Shown: positions 10,348 to 20,780 of the stretch, in pieces
Position numbering within the stretch: position 1 is the stretch's first letter
Layout: every line of letters starts with the position of its first letter
NCBI RefSeq assembly: GCF_024586455.1
Contig: NC_065919.1
Span: forward strand, 40,772,839 to 40,836,838
DNA: 64,000 bases
Direction of reading: 5' to 3'
Source of the DNA: Bactrocera neohumeralis
Taxonomy: Eukaryota > Arthropoda > Insecta > Diptera > Tephritidae
Program-made: the position numbers and the translations under genes
The notes under the pieces: model-generated
Told to the model about the DNA's origin: nothing
The model's database searches: none
Seen by the model: only the letters and a program-made list of their open reading frames with translations

Positions 10348-11860
10348 CCCTGCCAACCATGAGCGGGTAAAACACCAGATAATTAGCGGGTAACATGGTG
10401 GTAAACGTGGTGGTAAACATATACATAGAATGTTTCTTAAGCCTGGCAGATATTTTACCCAGTCACGTACGTATACATGTGATCATACATCTTTGTTGCG
10501 CTCATTCAGCAGTGTCATATAAAAAAGTATATCTGTCCTGCTCTAATATCCCCAATCGATGGCTGATGCAGGGTTGCATTTTCTCTTTTTAAATAGCTGA
10601 TGCAGGGTTGCATTTTTTGATTCCTACTTTTAAAATTTAAAAGAAAACTTTTTAATTTTTAAAATTTTTTTTTATTTTATTTTTTACATTTTTACATAAC
10701 ATTTATTATAATTTATATAAATAAAAATATATTTAATTTAAAAAATATTTAATATCTGAAAAAAGATTAAATAAAGAAAAGAATTTTTAAAACCTGAAAA
10801 TAAAAGAGTGGAAAAATATTATAAAAGACAAATACCTGAAAATAAAATAAAGATTCTTAATACCTGAAAATAAATAATAATTACATTGAAGAAAGATTAA
10901 TTGTATAAAATGATAATAAAATCTGAAAAAAAGATTAATATTATCTGAAAGAATAAAATATATTAAATACAAATAGAATTTACTCTGAAAGCCAATATTA
11001 ATTAAATAAAAATATTGATAAAATCTGAAAAGAAAGAATAATTAAATAAAAATCATAATAATATCTGAAATAAAAGAATAATATTATCTGATTATTTAAA
11101 ATATAAGGCAAACATTTGTTTCCACATATTATATTGGATTGTGCCGGCCGCCTTAAACGCATAAAATACATACTTATGTACATATGTATGCAATTATTTT
11201 TGCGTATTATGTTGAACTGCGCAATCCAATTTCAAACAACACACATTTTTTCTCACATACTTACTTAACAATTTAAATTTGCTGCTTCTGATGATATTGC
11301 TGCAGCTGCTAATTCCAATGCTATAAAAACAAATGAAGTAATTACTTGCAAATTATTTAAAAAAAATCATTCACTTACCTTCTTGTTGTACGAGCCTCCT
11401 TTACGATAGTACGATCGCGAATGACATGCGTCTTTCAATCGTTTTTTTATTACCCTTTTTGGGATTTTCTTTTGTCACTATTGACAATAATGTTTTCTCC
11501 TTCGCACTCATTCAAATAAATCAAGCAATGAAACAAACTTTTTTTCATCGCATTTAGGTAAACAAAAAATAACCCGAAAATGTGCGTTGGTGTTAGTGTA
11601 TAGAGAAAAAATGTGTAGTTGTATTGGAATATTTGTCTCAAGCGGGTAGCCGTGGTTGGCAGGGTATGTATGTATATGAGTACCCTTTTTTATATGACAC
11701 TGCTGAATGAGAGCAACAAAGATGTATGATCACATGTATACGTACGTGAGTGGGTAAAATATCTGCCAGGCTTAAGAAACATTCTATATGTTTACCACCA
11801 CGTTTACCACCATGTTACCCGCTAATTATCTGGTGTTTTACCCGCTCATGGTTGGCAGGG
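10348..11860. mobile_element. Inverted-repeat DNA element with ~180-bp ends
   Basis: The left arm (10348-10527), starting CCCTGCCAACCATGAGCGGG, reappears inverted at 11685-11860. The arms are nearly identical apart from small indels. TA flanks both outer ends (10346-10347, 11861-11862), consistent with a TA target duplication, though the flanking GTAC is palindromic so this is not decisive. The 1.16-kb interior is AT-rich, has degenerate CCTGAAAATAAA repeats (10750-11100) and no recognisable transposase. A further end-like sequence, GTGGTTGGCAGGGTA, lies just inside the right arm at 11652-11666. Superfamily is uncertain. Confidence 0.85.
10563..10617. repeat. Short tandem duplication in element interior
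   Basis: AGCTGATGCAGGGTTGCATTTT-type sequence occurs twice, about 34 bp apart (around 10564 and 10598). A related GATGCAGGGTTG is also at 26539, inside a Tc1 element. Confidence 0.6.
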
Positions 11861-11862
11861 TA

Positions 11863-12630
11863 CACATGTGAATATGTCACCGGCAAAAACTACAAATATT
11901 GTTCTACAAAAACAACAATCGTTTAAAAAAGCATCAGAAACTAATATGGCAGCCGAATTTCGACGTCAAAATTTATAGTAAATTACACAGCAACAAAATT
12001 TTCATTCATGAACGCAAATGTATTTTCAAAAAGCATATTCGATTCATTCATAAAAGCAGACGCCATTACATCTCCCCGAGCATGCCTTGACTACAAGCAT
12101 TTTTTCGCGACGATTTCAAAATCTAAAAATCATAAATTGAATATATTTCTGAAATGTATGGGAAGGAAAAAGTGTCAACCCAGCAAAATTAAGTATTAAA
12201 ATATTTTAGAATAAAATTGACAACATAGATTATTTGTCGATTTTCAATTCAAGAAATTTTTCAGAGAAAATATTTAATAGTCTTCTGATTTTTGTGCACA
12301 GTCAATCCGGTTAAGTTGTACTCCGCTTAAATGAAAATCAAATCCCTCCCTCATCACTCTTAACAGCTTATATTATATCTTGCTGCATCTCACGATTTGT
12401 TTTTGAAATACCTAGAAATTATTGTTTTAAGTACGACTCATTTAAGTATCCGCAGTCGCTTATGTACCATATTATATTTTTATTTTTAACTAACTACAAA
12501 TATATGCATGATTGATTGTGGCACATAACCGGGATTGACTGTATTCGTCATGGAATGTATACATACATATATGCAAATATGTAACTTAGACATATTGACT
12601 TGCGCGTGCCACGTTGTACACGAATAAGGG
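11863..12630. other. Non-coding AT-rich interval
   Basis: Two overlapping 63-codon frames around 11899-12199 are lysine- and asparagine-rich and match nothing known. I see no gene, RNA or element terminus here. Confidence 0.5.
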
Positions 12631-12745
12631 TTGGTTTTGCGCTTGCTCATATGCGATGTATGTTTGTAAAAGTGTGTATGCTTCTGTTGGTTTTGCGCTT
12701 GCTCATATGCGATGTATGTTTGTAAAAGTGTGTATGCTTCTGTTG
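12631..12745. repeat. 56-bp tandem duplication
   Basis: The unit beginning TTGGTTTTGCGCTTGCTC occurs at 12631 and 12687, and the copies are identical through GTATGCTTCTGTTG. This produces overlapping chance frames with a repeated peptide, which should not be called a gene. Confidence 0.95.
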
Positions 12746-12876
12746 AAACAAATGTATGTATGTATATTTATTTTTTGTCGTGCCGACTATACAAATTTAC
12801 ATATTCATTTATATATGTATGTACAATTGTTGGTTTGCTTGACAATGAACTGAAACAAATCCAAAATGATTTTATT

Positions 12877-13085
12877 CTAAATAAAGACAATTTTTTTTAT
12901 TTTTTTATAAAATAGGTATAATTTTATTGAAATATTTTTTCTTAAAACTAACAATTTAAAAATTTTAGTTAAATTAATTTAAATAAAGACAACCTTTTTT
13001 TTATTTTTTTATTAAATATGTAAGGTATTTTTATTGAAATGTTTTTACTTAAAACTAACAATTTAAAAATTTTAATTAAATTAAT
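12877..13085. repeat. 102-bp imperfect tandem duplication
   Basis: AAATAAAGACAA plus a T-run is followed by ACTTAAAACTAACAATTTAA-like sequence, twice, with a period of about 102 bp (ATAAAGACAA at 12881 and 12983). It is very AT-rich and non-coding. Confidence 0.85.
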
Positions 13086-13463
13086 TATTAATATAAAAAA
13101 TTAAATTTAAAACTGAATTACGAAATGTTCCATTTAAAATGGAAATTTCTCACAAGACTTAATAATTAAATTAAGTCATTTACATAATTTCACCTGCTTT
13201 TTTAAACAATAATATTAATCAGGATGAATTAAATTTAATTCATCTTGATTAATATTACTTTTTAAAAAAAGCTAGGCTCAGTTGCAACGTTAGAAAAAGA
13301 AAAAAAACTGAAAATAGAAAAAACCTGTAAATAGAATAAAGTCAAAAACATTAAAAAAGTTAATATATTATTATTTTGTAAATCATTACTTACCCAAAAG
13401 TAAGATGTTCGCTAGCCAAAGGGTTCTGACTTGCAACTTACTTTTAAGTTTTTTTTTATTTTT

Positions 13464-13715
13464 TCATCGCGCTTGTCGTTCCCTATTTAACTCTTCTTTT
13501 ACAAACCACTTTGAATTTTTGAAAAGGAGTACTGTCACTAAATACTCTAACAATTTTAGCTTGTGTGCGAAACAATCATCGGCTTGATCAAACCATTGAG
13601 GAAAAACCTTTTCGGTTTTTTGTTGTATAGCGGACAACATTAAACAACGAACATTGGAATGATGAGCATATTCGTTGAAGAGCTTGACGTACCACATCAT
13701 TTGCAGTCGACACAC
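13464..13715 (-). CDS. Small ORF downstream of P-type transposase, copy 2
   Basis: Same 83 codons as 6012-6263, in the second copy of the duplication. It may be a C-terminal exon of the P-type protein; no domain is recognised. Confidence 0.3.
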   Translation of the reverse strand: MCRLQMMWYVKLFNEYAHHSNVRCLMLSAIQQKTEKVFPQWFDQADDCFAHKLKLLEYLVTVLLFKNSKWFVKEELNRERQAR

Positions 13716-14084
13716 TTCGAAGACCCTATCACTAGGATTGAGCAGCCTTAAATCGCTGTCATCCTTGTAATTTTTTGCTCTGATGAGGGCCTCCGAATAC
13801 AGCGTTTAATCGCTTTGTGTCTTCGTCATTGCTTTGGTGCATTTTTCGCAATGGATCTTACACAGAATTTTTTGGTAAATACCATAGCCAGTGTAATACC
13901 GCTTGATCTGGACGTCAGCTTTGTCGTCCTCTTCAACAAAATTTTCGTCTGGAATAGTGAAAGCTTCCAGGTCGAGTTGCTCAGATTCCTGTTCGTTTCC
14001 CTGTACATCTAGATGACGATCTTCGGGGCCTAAATTCCAATCTAAATTGACATCGTCATCATCCTCAAAATTGGCACCCTTATT

Positions 14085-15376
14085 TTAAAAATTTTGCCTA
14101 AGTATCTTCATAGATATTAGGCGACCTACAATGTACTGGATTTCATGGGCAGTCGGATGGGTATTAATACCCTGACTCGCTCGGACTCTATAAAAGAAAT
14201 TCTCCAACGCATCCTGATTCATTTTCCCAAGGAATATATATTTTAATTCCTTTTGTTCCCTAAAGAGTTCTTCTGCTAACATTAGCATACCCCTAATAGT
14301 ATTGGAAAGGCCATCAATACATTTAACCCGAGCCCCGACAGGTAATTTAATAACCTGAACTTAACCCTTTTACCATAAAGAAACAACACTTATTGCCTAT
14401 TTTCATTTCGCGATGGTCGTCCCCATAATCTACAAACCCATCAATAATATCTCTAACTCTATTGTAAGTTAGGTCGGACTTTATGATGATTTCATCAAAT
14501 AAAAGAACGCAATTACGTTCTAGACCGGACATATTTTTGGCGATTTTGCCTAAATTTGTTATGACATTGGCATCGAAGCCAGGAACAACATATTTTATGG
14601 GGCGCCATCTCAAAAGGGAACTTTTGCTCGGTAAAGAGAAACCTAAATCGTCACGCATGAAATTATATGATTTGGTGGACATATAACTAATGTTTTGTGC
14701 CAATGTCTTCTCATTGTCACTAAAAAAGTGATTGCGTTTCGTGACGATCATCCTAGCGAATGTTATAGCGTCTTGGCTAGAAGTCTCATCCGCAACTATT
14801 GCACGTTTTTTTAGTTCTTCATATTTTTTTTTATCTAAATATTGAATAACCCCCTCTAACTCCTTGACCTTTTTATTTAGTTTCAGCGCATTACTTTGAT
14901 AATAACGCGCGGATCGAGCAAATCGCTCGCGGCTGTCTACTGCATAGCCTTCGCAGTTACTTTCTGCCCCTAATCCTAATCTCTTTTCCACTAGGATGGA
15001 ATATTTTTCAAATTCCATCAAAGTTATGTCGTCCTCTACACTACCTCCTACAGCTACTTTAGGACGAACATACATAAGTTGTAGTGACGGGCGGGCACAC
15101 CCAATCAGAGTCAGAGCTAGATGTGCTATGATTTAGTTCTGACTCTAATCTTAAACAAGGGAAAGCCCCAGGCAGAAGTCTAAATTTAGTGACAAACTCA
15201 GGATCAAAGTGGTTTCGACAAATATACAGGGAATCGGAAGGCGATGCAACTATGTTGCAAGCCTTTGCCCAACTTTGGCGAACATCTTCCCTTTTAGGGA
15301 ATCCAAAAAGAGTCGCCTGTCTCGCAACGCAGCTGCTAATGCAGCATCTTCGTCTGGGCCGTGGAACCGTCCACAA
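14085..15376 (-). pseudogene. THAP/P-element-type transposase, copy 2, frameshifted
   Basis: Equivalent to the gene at 6632-7919. The THAP finger (15376-15059, C11/C12, C16, C53, H56) is now in a different frame from the coiled coil and RNase H start (15075-14347), because an extra ACAT sits at about 15071 in the sequence ACGAACATACATAAG. The C-terminal block (14288-14085) is unchanged. THAP substitutions relative to copy 1 include A32V and V37A and one in the proline-rich start. It shares the internal deletion of copy 1, so that damage came first and the 4-bp insertion second. Confidence 0.85.
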
Positions 15377-15819
15377 ATGCCTAGGTGCATCTTCATAGCC
15401 TAATAGGATACATTAAAATTTTTTAATGAACCTCATATATATGTAGATGCGATTATATATGTACATTTACATATGTATATACGTATATTATATTAGTATT
15501 TTAATTTGCTGTAATATGTGGGCAAATGGCAAAATTCCGATAAGTTTGGCGATCTAAAGGTACCGTTGGAAAGAGGAAATCCTCCTGATTAAAAAATATA
15601 CAAATATACAGGGTTATAGGTACCGAAAATGCTTAGTTTACACAATATTCGATTTTAAAGTTCAAAAACTCCGAAAAGTGTAACATTTCAACAAGCTATT
15701 TCACTACATTCATCAGAATTTAAATTATTAAGTTTTTCACTTCGAATCTATTAAATTTAACTGTAAACATTTAAACAAATTTACATTTACATTTTTCGCA
15801 TGTTTTTTAATTAAGAAAT

Positions 15820-16083
15820 CTACATTTTAAAAATTACTTTTACGCCCGTTGTGGACAATAATGAGGAAATCGGGAATATTATAGAAAATATAAGTGTTAG
15901 CAACATTAATTTTGCATATTCCTCCTCTGGAAAAGTACCCCTATCAGCACATTCCTCATTTATAACAAAACTTGTTTTCATTAGCTCACCGCCAAAGTAA
16001 TCGGAATTGTGCCAATATGTATATGTACAGCTGCGAGCAATGAAATAGTAGTGCTTAATAAAAGTTATATTGTCAAAATGCAA
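15820..16083 (-). CDS. Small hypothetical ORF, copy 2
   Basis: Identical to the 87-codon frame at 8365-8628, within the second copy of the duplication. No family is recognised and it may be spurious. Confidence 0.2.
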   Translation of the reverse strand: MHFDNITFIKHYYFIARSCTYTYWHNSDYFGGELMKTSFVINEECADRGTFPEEEYAKLMLLTLIFSIIFPISSLLSTTGVKVIFKM

Positions 16084-16895
16084 AATAACTGTTAAACTTA
16101 TATATTATGGATAATAAAAACAATTAACTTAAAAAAAATTGTTCGCTAACTTTATTGCCCACTACTACATATACATATATATTATTGCGCGCAGCTGTAT
16201 CTACTTATATAAAAACAAGTAATGAAGCGCTAAGTTCGGGTGCAACCGAACAATTTATACTCTTGCAACTTGCAAGAATCAAATCATTGGAAATACTTTA
16301 TGGTGGAAAACGTCAATATGAGAATCGAATTTTATATACATATGTATGTATGTATGTATACCATTATATGTAGTATATGGAAGTTCGGGTAGTATCGAGC
16401 AGATTTTATCTATTTCCCAATACCACATACTAAAAACCAATCATATACATATATAGAATAAAGTCGGTCGGATGTTCATTTTCATTGTGATAATTTAAAT
16501 ATTGACCGATATATGCGGAACAAAACTATAAATACATCCATATGTACATATGTCAAAAGTGAAAAAATTTAATATTGGTTAAAACTGGTTTATATTTGAG
16601 CGCAGAACCTGAAAATGTTGGACATGCATATGTAATATTATGTACATATGTATTATAATTTGAAGTAGTGAATCGTAATCAATAAGATAATCAATTTCGA
16701 ATTTTTTGATGATACGTTATTTTGCATTTTAGGTGACGATATGTACATATGTATGTATGTATATTTGTTAAGCACTACACTCTAAATATACAAATATGCG
16801 TACATGCATTAACATACATACATATGTACATATCCATATTTTTTCTATATATATAATACATACATATGTACACATATTACATGCATCGCTATCAT

Positions 16896-17091
16896 ACTGA
16901 CGTCCGGAACACATAGAGCGTGACAGACTGCAAGCGACATTTGTGAAATATTAAAATACACACGTTCTTATGGACACAGTTATATAGTTGTGCAGCTGCC
17001 TTAATAACTGTGTCCATAAGAATGTGTGTATTTTAATATTTCACAAATGTCGCTTGCAGTCTGTCGCGCTCTATGTGTTCCGGACGTCAGT
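16896..17091. mobile_element. Snap-back hairpin element (MITE-like)
   Basis: ACTGACGTCCGGAACACATA at the left reappears as its complement at the right end, 17072-17091. The two arms are about 88 bp each and almost perfect, with a loop of roughly 20 bp (around 16985-17003, containing CAGCTG). It has no coding capacity. A clear target duplication is not visible. The near-perfect arms suggest a young insertion, but the family is unknown. Confidence 0.9.
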
Positions 17092-17158
17092 AGCCTGTAC
17101 AACTGTGCCCACTCTATACCTCGATATATTGAATACCCAAGTTTTTACATTTTAACAA

Positions 17159-17207
17159 TCTGAATATAGTGCACAAGTTTTGCAATAATAAAATCACTAT
17201 ATTCAGA
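17159..17207. repeat. 49-bp inverted-end repeat, copy 1
   Basis: TCTGAATATAGTG and its inverse CACTATATTCAGA bracket GCACAAGTTTTGCAATAATA-like sequence. Two more 49-bp copies lie at 20351-20399 and 20586-20634. This copy sits just left of the piggyBac-type element, the others just right of it. Confidence 0.9.
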
Positions 17208-17288
17208 TACAACTATATTATAAATCTATATGTACATATGTATGTATGTATAAAAGAAAGTTGTGTTAGTTAGCAGTGCAATATTTAA

Positions 17289-20203
17289 CCCTTTCGGGAC
17301 TACTGGGATAATACATCCCACCAAATTTCTAACTTTCGTATTTTCTTTACTGTGCATGCGATTGCCTATATAATTAGTACCACAAACAGATTTAAGTGTA
17401 TATTTTTAATTGTAAACAAAAAGATAGCGGTAAATTTCAGCGCATAGACGCCACATGACAAAGTATTTCGCAATATACGTGAAATTTGATCAGTTGTCTT
17501 CACTAATTTGCTGAAATCGGTCGAAATAAAAGCGTGATCAACAAAATTTGCATTTGTTTGCATAAAAAAGTGTTCGTTTTGTTGCATTTAATTGTTTAGT
17601 GGTGTTTTTTGCTATTATAGGGTAAGTTAGAGTTCATTTTATAAAATTGGGAATAATTATATATAGTAATAATAATAAATATGAAATTTCATTACAATAT
17701 AGCTATTTTTCTAAGATTTTATTTATTTCTCAAATTTACAATAGTCGTCAAAAACTCTTATTGGGATTTTATATCCCACAGTAAATGTTTATTGGGATTA
17801 TATGTCCCAGGATAAAAGGACGATTTTAGGATTTCTGAGTATGCAGGACAAAATTTCAGTCTTTCAGTTTTTTTTTTTTTGTTTTTGTGTTATTCAAGTT
17901 AAATTTACAATCTGTCTTAATGTTAATAGACAATAAGTAAATGTGCTGTTAAGGTACAAACAAATTGTGAGTGTTACTTCATTAAGTGACCCTCTGTTTA
18001 GTGACAGTATAATAAAAATAAAAATAAAAATCCAAACTACATATGTATGTACATACTAATTTACATAATTATTTGCTATTTTCTTTATGTTAAAATAACA
18101 TAATCATCACTAGTTTGTGCTAAAGTTATGTATTTACATTACGTGCATGCGTGCTGGTTTACAAGTTCAATATGTCTTTTCTTTTTAACCTTGTTGTAGT
18201 GGGTACCTGTAGTAATGCCACTGCTAAAGGATTGGGATGGATCTCTAACCTGATTTTGTATCTTTCACTAAACTTTTTTATTTCATCTTTCACTTTGCAT
18301 ATTTTTAAATCTCTGTGAATAGTATGATTTGAAACATACCATGGAGCTTTTGTAATTGACCTGAGAGTTTTTGATTGAACGCGCTGTATTATTTCAATAT
18401 TTGAATTGCTTGCCGTGCCCCATATTTGTATCGCATAAGTCCAAATAGGTTTGATGATGGTTTTATAAATTAGCAGTTTATTTTCAAGAGAAAGAACAGA
18501 TTTTTTACCCAGAAGCCAATAAAGACTTCTCAATTTAATATTAATTTGTTCTTTTTTCGCTTTTACATGATATTTCCAGGTAAGCCTTCTATCTATGTGT
18601 AACCCCAGGTATTTCACATGATCACTAACAGGTATGGCTGTATTAAAAATTTTGATTGAAGGGCAATCACCTTTTCTTAGGGTAAAAGTAACATGGACAG
18701 ATTTATCTGAATTGACTTTAATATTCCACCTCTTGAGCCAGTCTTCTAGTTGGAATAAGTAATTTTGTAGTATGTCAGAAGATTCTGAAGGTACTTTATT
18801 TGAAGTTAGGACTGCAGTGTCGTCAGCGAATATTGCTATCGTAACATCGTTGTTTTTTGGTATATCCGCTGTGAATATCGAATAAAGATATGGCCCTGAA
18901 ACACTTCCCTGTGGTACGCCTGATTTTATTTTATACATACTTGAGTATTCATTTCCAACCCTGACATAAAATTGTCTATCTTTTAAATAAGATTTAATAA
19001 GAAAGAAAAAGGGAGCAGGTAAATTTTTCTTTAATTTGTAAAGCAGTCCGGGGTGCCAGACTTTATTGAATGCTTGTTGCACATCAAGGAATACACCTGA
19101 ACAATATTCTTTTTGCTCTAAAGCTGACCTTATTTTATTAAACACTCTATGGCATTGTTCAGGAGTTCCGTGGTGTCTGCGAAACCCGTACTGTTGGTCC
19201 GGAATTACATTTAAATTTTACAATACCGGTATCAGTCTTCGTAAGAGAATTCTTTCGAATACCTTTGAGAAAGCGACCAGTAGACTTATGGGGCGATACG
19301 AACTAACTAAGTTTTCGGGTTTTTTTGGTTTAGCAATCATAATTATTTCTGCACATTTCCAGGCTGTAGGAAAGTGCTGAAGCCTTAGTATGGCATTGAA
19401 TATAATTGTAAGAGCTCGCATGGACTTCTCCGTTAGGTGCTTTAGTACTGCGTGGTCTATCTGATCGTAGCCTGGGCTTTTTTTGTTGCTACATTTTGCC
19501 AGTTCCTCTTTCACTTCTGATAAAATAATACGTCTAATTGGAAAATCCATTTGGCATGGAGTATCCAAAAAGTGCATCACTTCCCTTTCATCAGATGCAT
19601 TAATAAAATTAAATGGTGTGAATACTTCATTTAAGTACTTAGCAAACGCCTCTGCTTTATCCTCATCTGACCGATACCATGAATTGCTGGAGTCTTTTAT
19701 TGGAACCTTTCTGGCTTTTGAGAAATTTTGTGGTATTCCACAGACATTCAGAGCGAGTTGCGTTAGGGCTAAGGTTGGTTAAAAAGGTTTCAAGGGAGTT
19801 GTTTTTTAATTGTTTAAGCCTTGTTTTTAAATATTTAGTAGCTCTGTTTAAAATTAATTTGTCACTTGGATTCCGGGTCCTTTGCCATATTTTCCTCAAC
19901 GATCGTTTTTCCTTAATTAGGGTTTTGATTTCCGCAGGGATAAAGGTACTGTTTACTACAAAAGTATCTTGTGGAGTTGAGATAAAACCTGCTTCTACAA
20001 TGACGTTGTTAAATTTTTCAAAAAAGCCGTTTAATTGGTCAGTGTTTCTTAAGTTAAGACTAAGATCAATATTATTGTCTAACCAGTAAGAAAATGATGG
20101 AATATTAGTACGTGGAGACACAATTTTTTTTTTTTTCAGTATGAGCAGAAATTTTTGTTGAGACTATTTCCGGTTTTCAAATAAAACTCCGTCCCGGAAA
20201 GGG
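17289..20203. mobile_element. piggyBac-type element with TTAA duplication, hosting a LINE
   Basis: The left end is TTAA (17285-17288) then CCCTTTCGGGAC. The right end is GTCCCGGAAAGGG then TTAA (20204-20207). A TTAA target duplication with CCC...GGG termini is the hallmark of piggyBac transposons. No piggyBac transposase is encoded. The interior contains GGGATN-TAT-N-TCCCA-type short palindromes near 17305, 17760 and 17795, which could be transposase-binding subterminal repeats. Most of the length is an inserted LINE (18159-20121 plus untranslated sequence), so the original element was under about 1 kb. Confidence 0.8.
18159..20121 (-). pseudogene. Jockey-type non-LTR reverse transcriptase, 5'-truncated
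   Basis: Three adjacent frames (20121-19663, 19580-19218, 19145-18159) make up most of one RT ORF. The middle piece has the RT N-terminal motifs (KSPGYDQID, then SYRPISLL). The 328-codon piece has LDVQQAFNKVWH, the catalytic box FADDTAVL and the thumb motif VKYLGLHIDRRLTW, which are characteristic of Jockey-clade LINEs. The endonuclease domain is absent, consistent with 5' truncation. Breaks at about 19200 and 19600-19670 indicate frameshifts. A short A/T-rich tract with AAAAATAAAAATAAAA near 18010-18030 lies beyond the 3' end. It sits inside the piggyBac-type element at 17289-20203. Confidence 0.85.
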
Positions 20204-20339
20204 TTAAACGGGAACGATGAAGTGCATATGTATACTTATGCGTACAAATAAAATGCTAAATACTGCGAATAGTGGAATAGATCTGCAATCAAATGTGTGT
20301 ATTTGGTCAGTGCAATGATTTTTTTTCTTTCCACTTTTT

Positions 20340-20575
20340 TTTTACAAAAATCTGAATATAGTGCACAAGTTTTACAATAATAAAATCACTATATTCAGAC
20401 ACTATATTTATTCACTATATTTACACATTTTATTAAAATATTGCTTATACCGGGAAAAACTGGCGCACCCTTGCAAAACACAGCTTGATACACCAGCATG
20501 GCAGACTATTCACACTATTCACACTATTATACACTATTCGCACACACATTTTAAATCGATTTGAAATATATTTTT
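20340..20575. repeat. ~235-bp repeat unit A
   Basis: The unit carries the 49-bp inverted-end repeat (20351-20399), a GGGAAAAACTGGCGCACCC block at 20454-20472, ACAGCTTGATACACCA, and a run of CACTATTCACACTATT repeats. A second unit starts at 20576 and is split by the 20781-21870 insertion: its TTCACACTATTCGCACATTT part resumes at 21900. Confidence 0.8.
20351..20399. repeat. 49-bp inverted-end repeat, copy 2
   Basis: Same length and 13-bp inverted ends as 17159-17207; one base of the middle differs (TTTTAC for TTTTGC). Confidence 0.9.
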
Positions 20576-20780
20576 TCATCAAAAATCTGAATATAGTGCA
20601 CAAGTTTTACAATAATTAAATCACTTTATTCAGACACTATATTATATTTACTATATTCACAATTTTTTTTTAAACATTGCTTATATGAGATAAGCCTCCA
20701 CCTACTCTACCCGGGAAAAACTGGCGCACCCTTGCAATAAACAGCTTGATACACCACGACACAACACCAACCCACTCAAC
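20576..20780. repeat. Repeat unit B, left part (interrupted)
   Basis: This matches unit A from AAAATCTGAATATAG through CGGGAAAAACTGGCGCACC (20710-20728) to CTTGATACACCA, then is interrupted by the element at 20781-21870. The remainder (GGCAGATTGAGATTCACACT onward) follows at about 21887-21925. Confidence 0.75.
20586..20634. repeat. 49-bp inverted-end repeat, copy 3
   Basis: Third copy, also 49 bp, with one mismatch in the right arm (CACTTTATTCAGA). Confidence 0.9.

Larger units (their letters stand above)
13172..16699. repeat. ~3.53-kb duplicated segment, copy 2
   Basis: Second copy of 5718-9249, offset by 7454 bp at its left edge. Differences seen include a 4-bp ACAT insertion near 15071, a single T insertion near 13869, a few substitutions in the THAP finger region, and microsatellite length changes (for example near 16338 and 16625). 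The high identity implies a very recent duplication, or two haplotypes assembled in tandem. Confidence 0.95.

Noticed and set aside
12614..12915. Two overlapping frames with an internal repeated peptide
   Set aside because: They are produced by the 56-bp tandem duplication and ATGTATG microsatellites, not coding sequence.
19679..20089. A 136-codon plus-strand frame
   Set aside because: It is antisense to the Jockey-type LINE pseudogene and shows no domain.
17159..20634. Short equal-length repeats as a possible CRISPR-like array
   Set aside because: There are only three copies, unevenly spaced over 3.5 kb and on a eukaryotic background; inverted ends point to a repeat or binding site.
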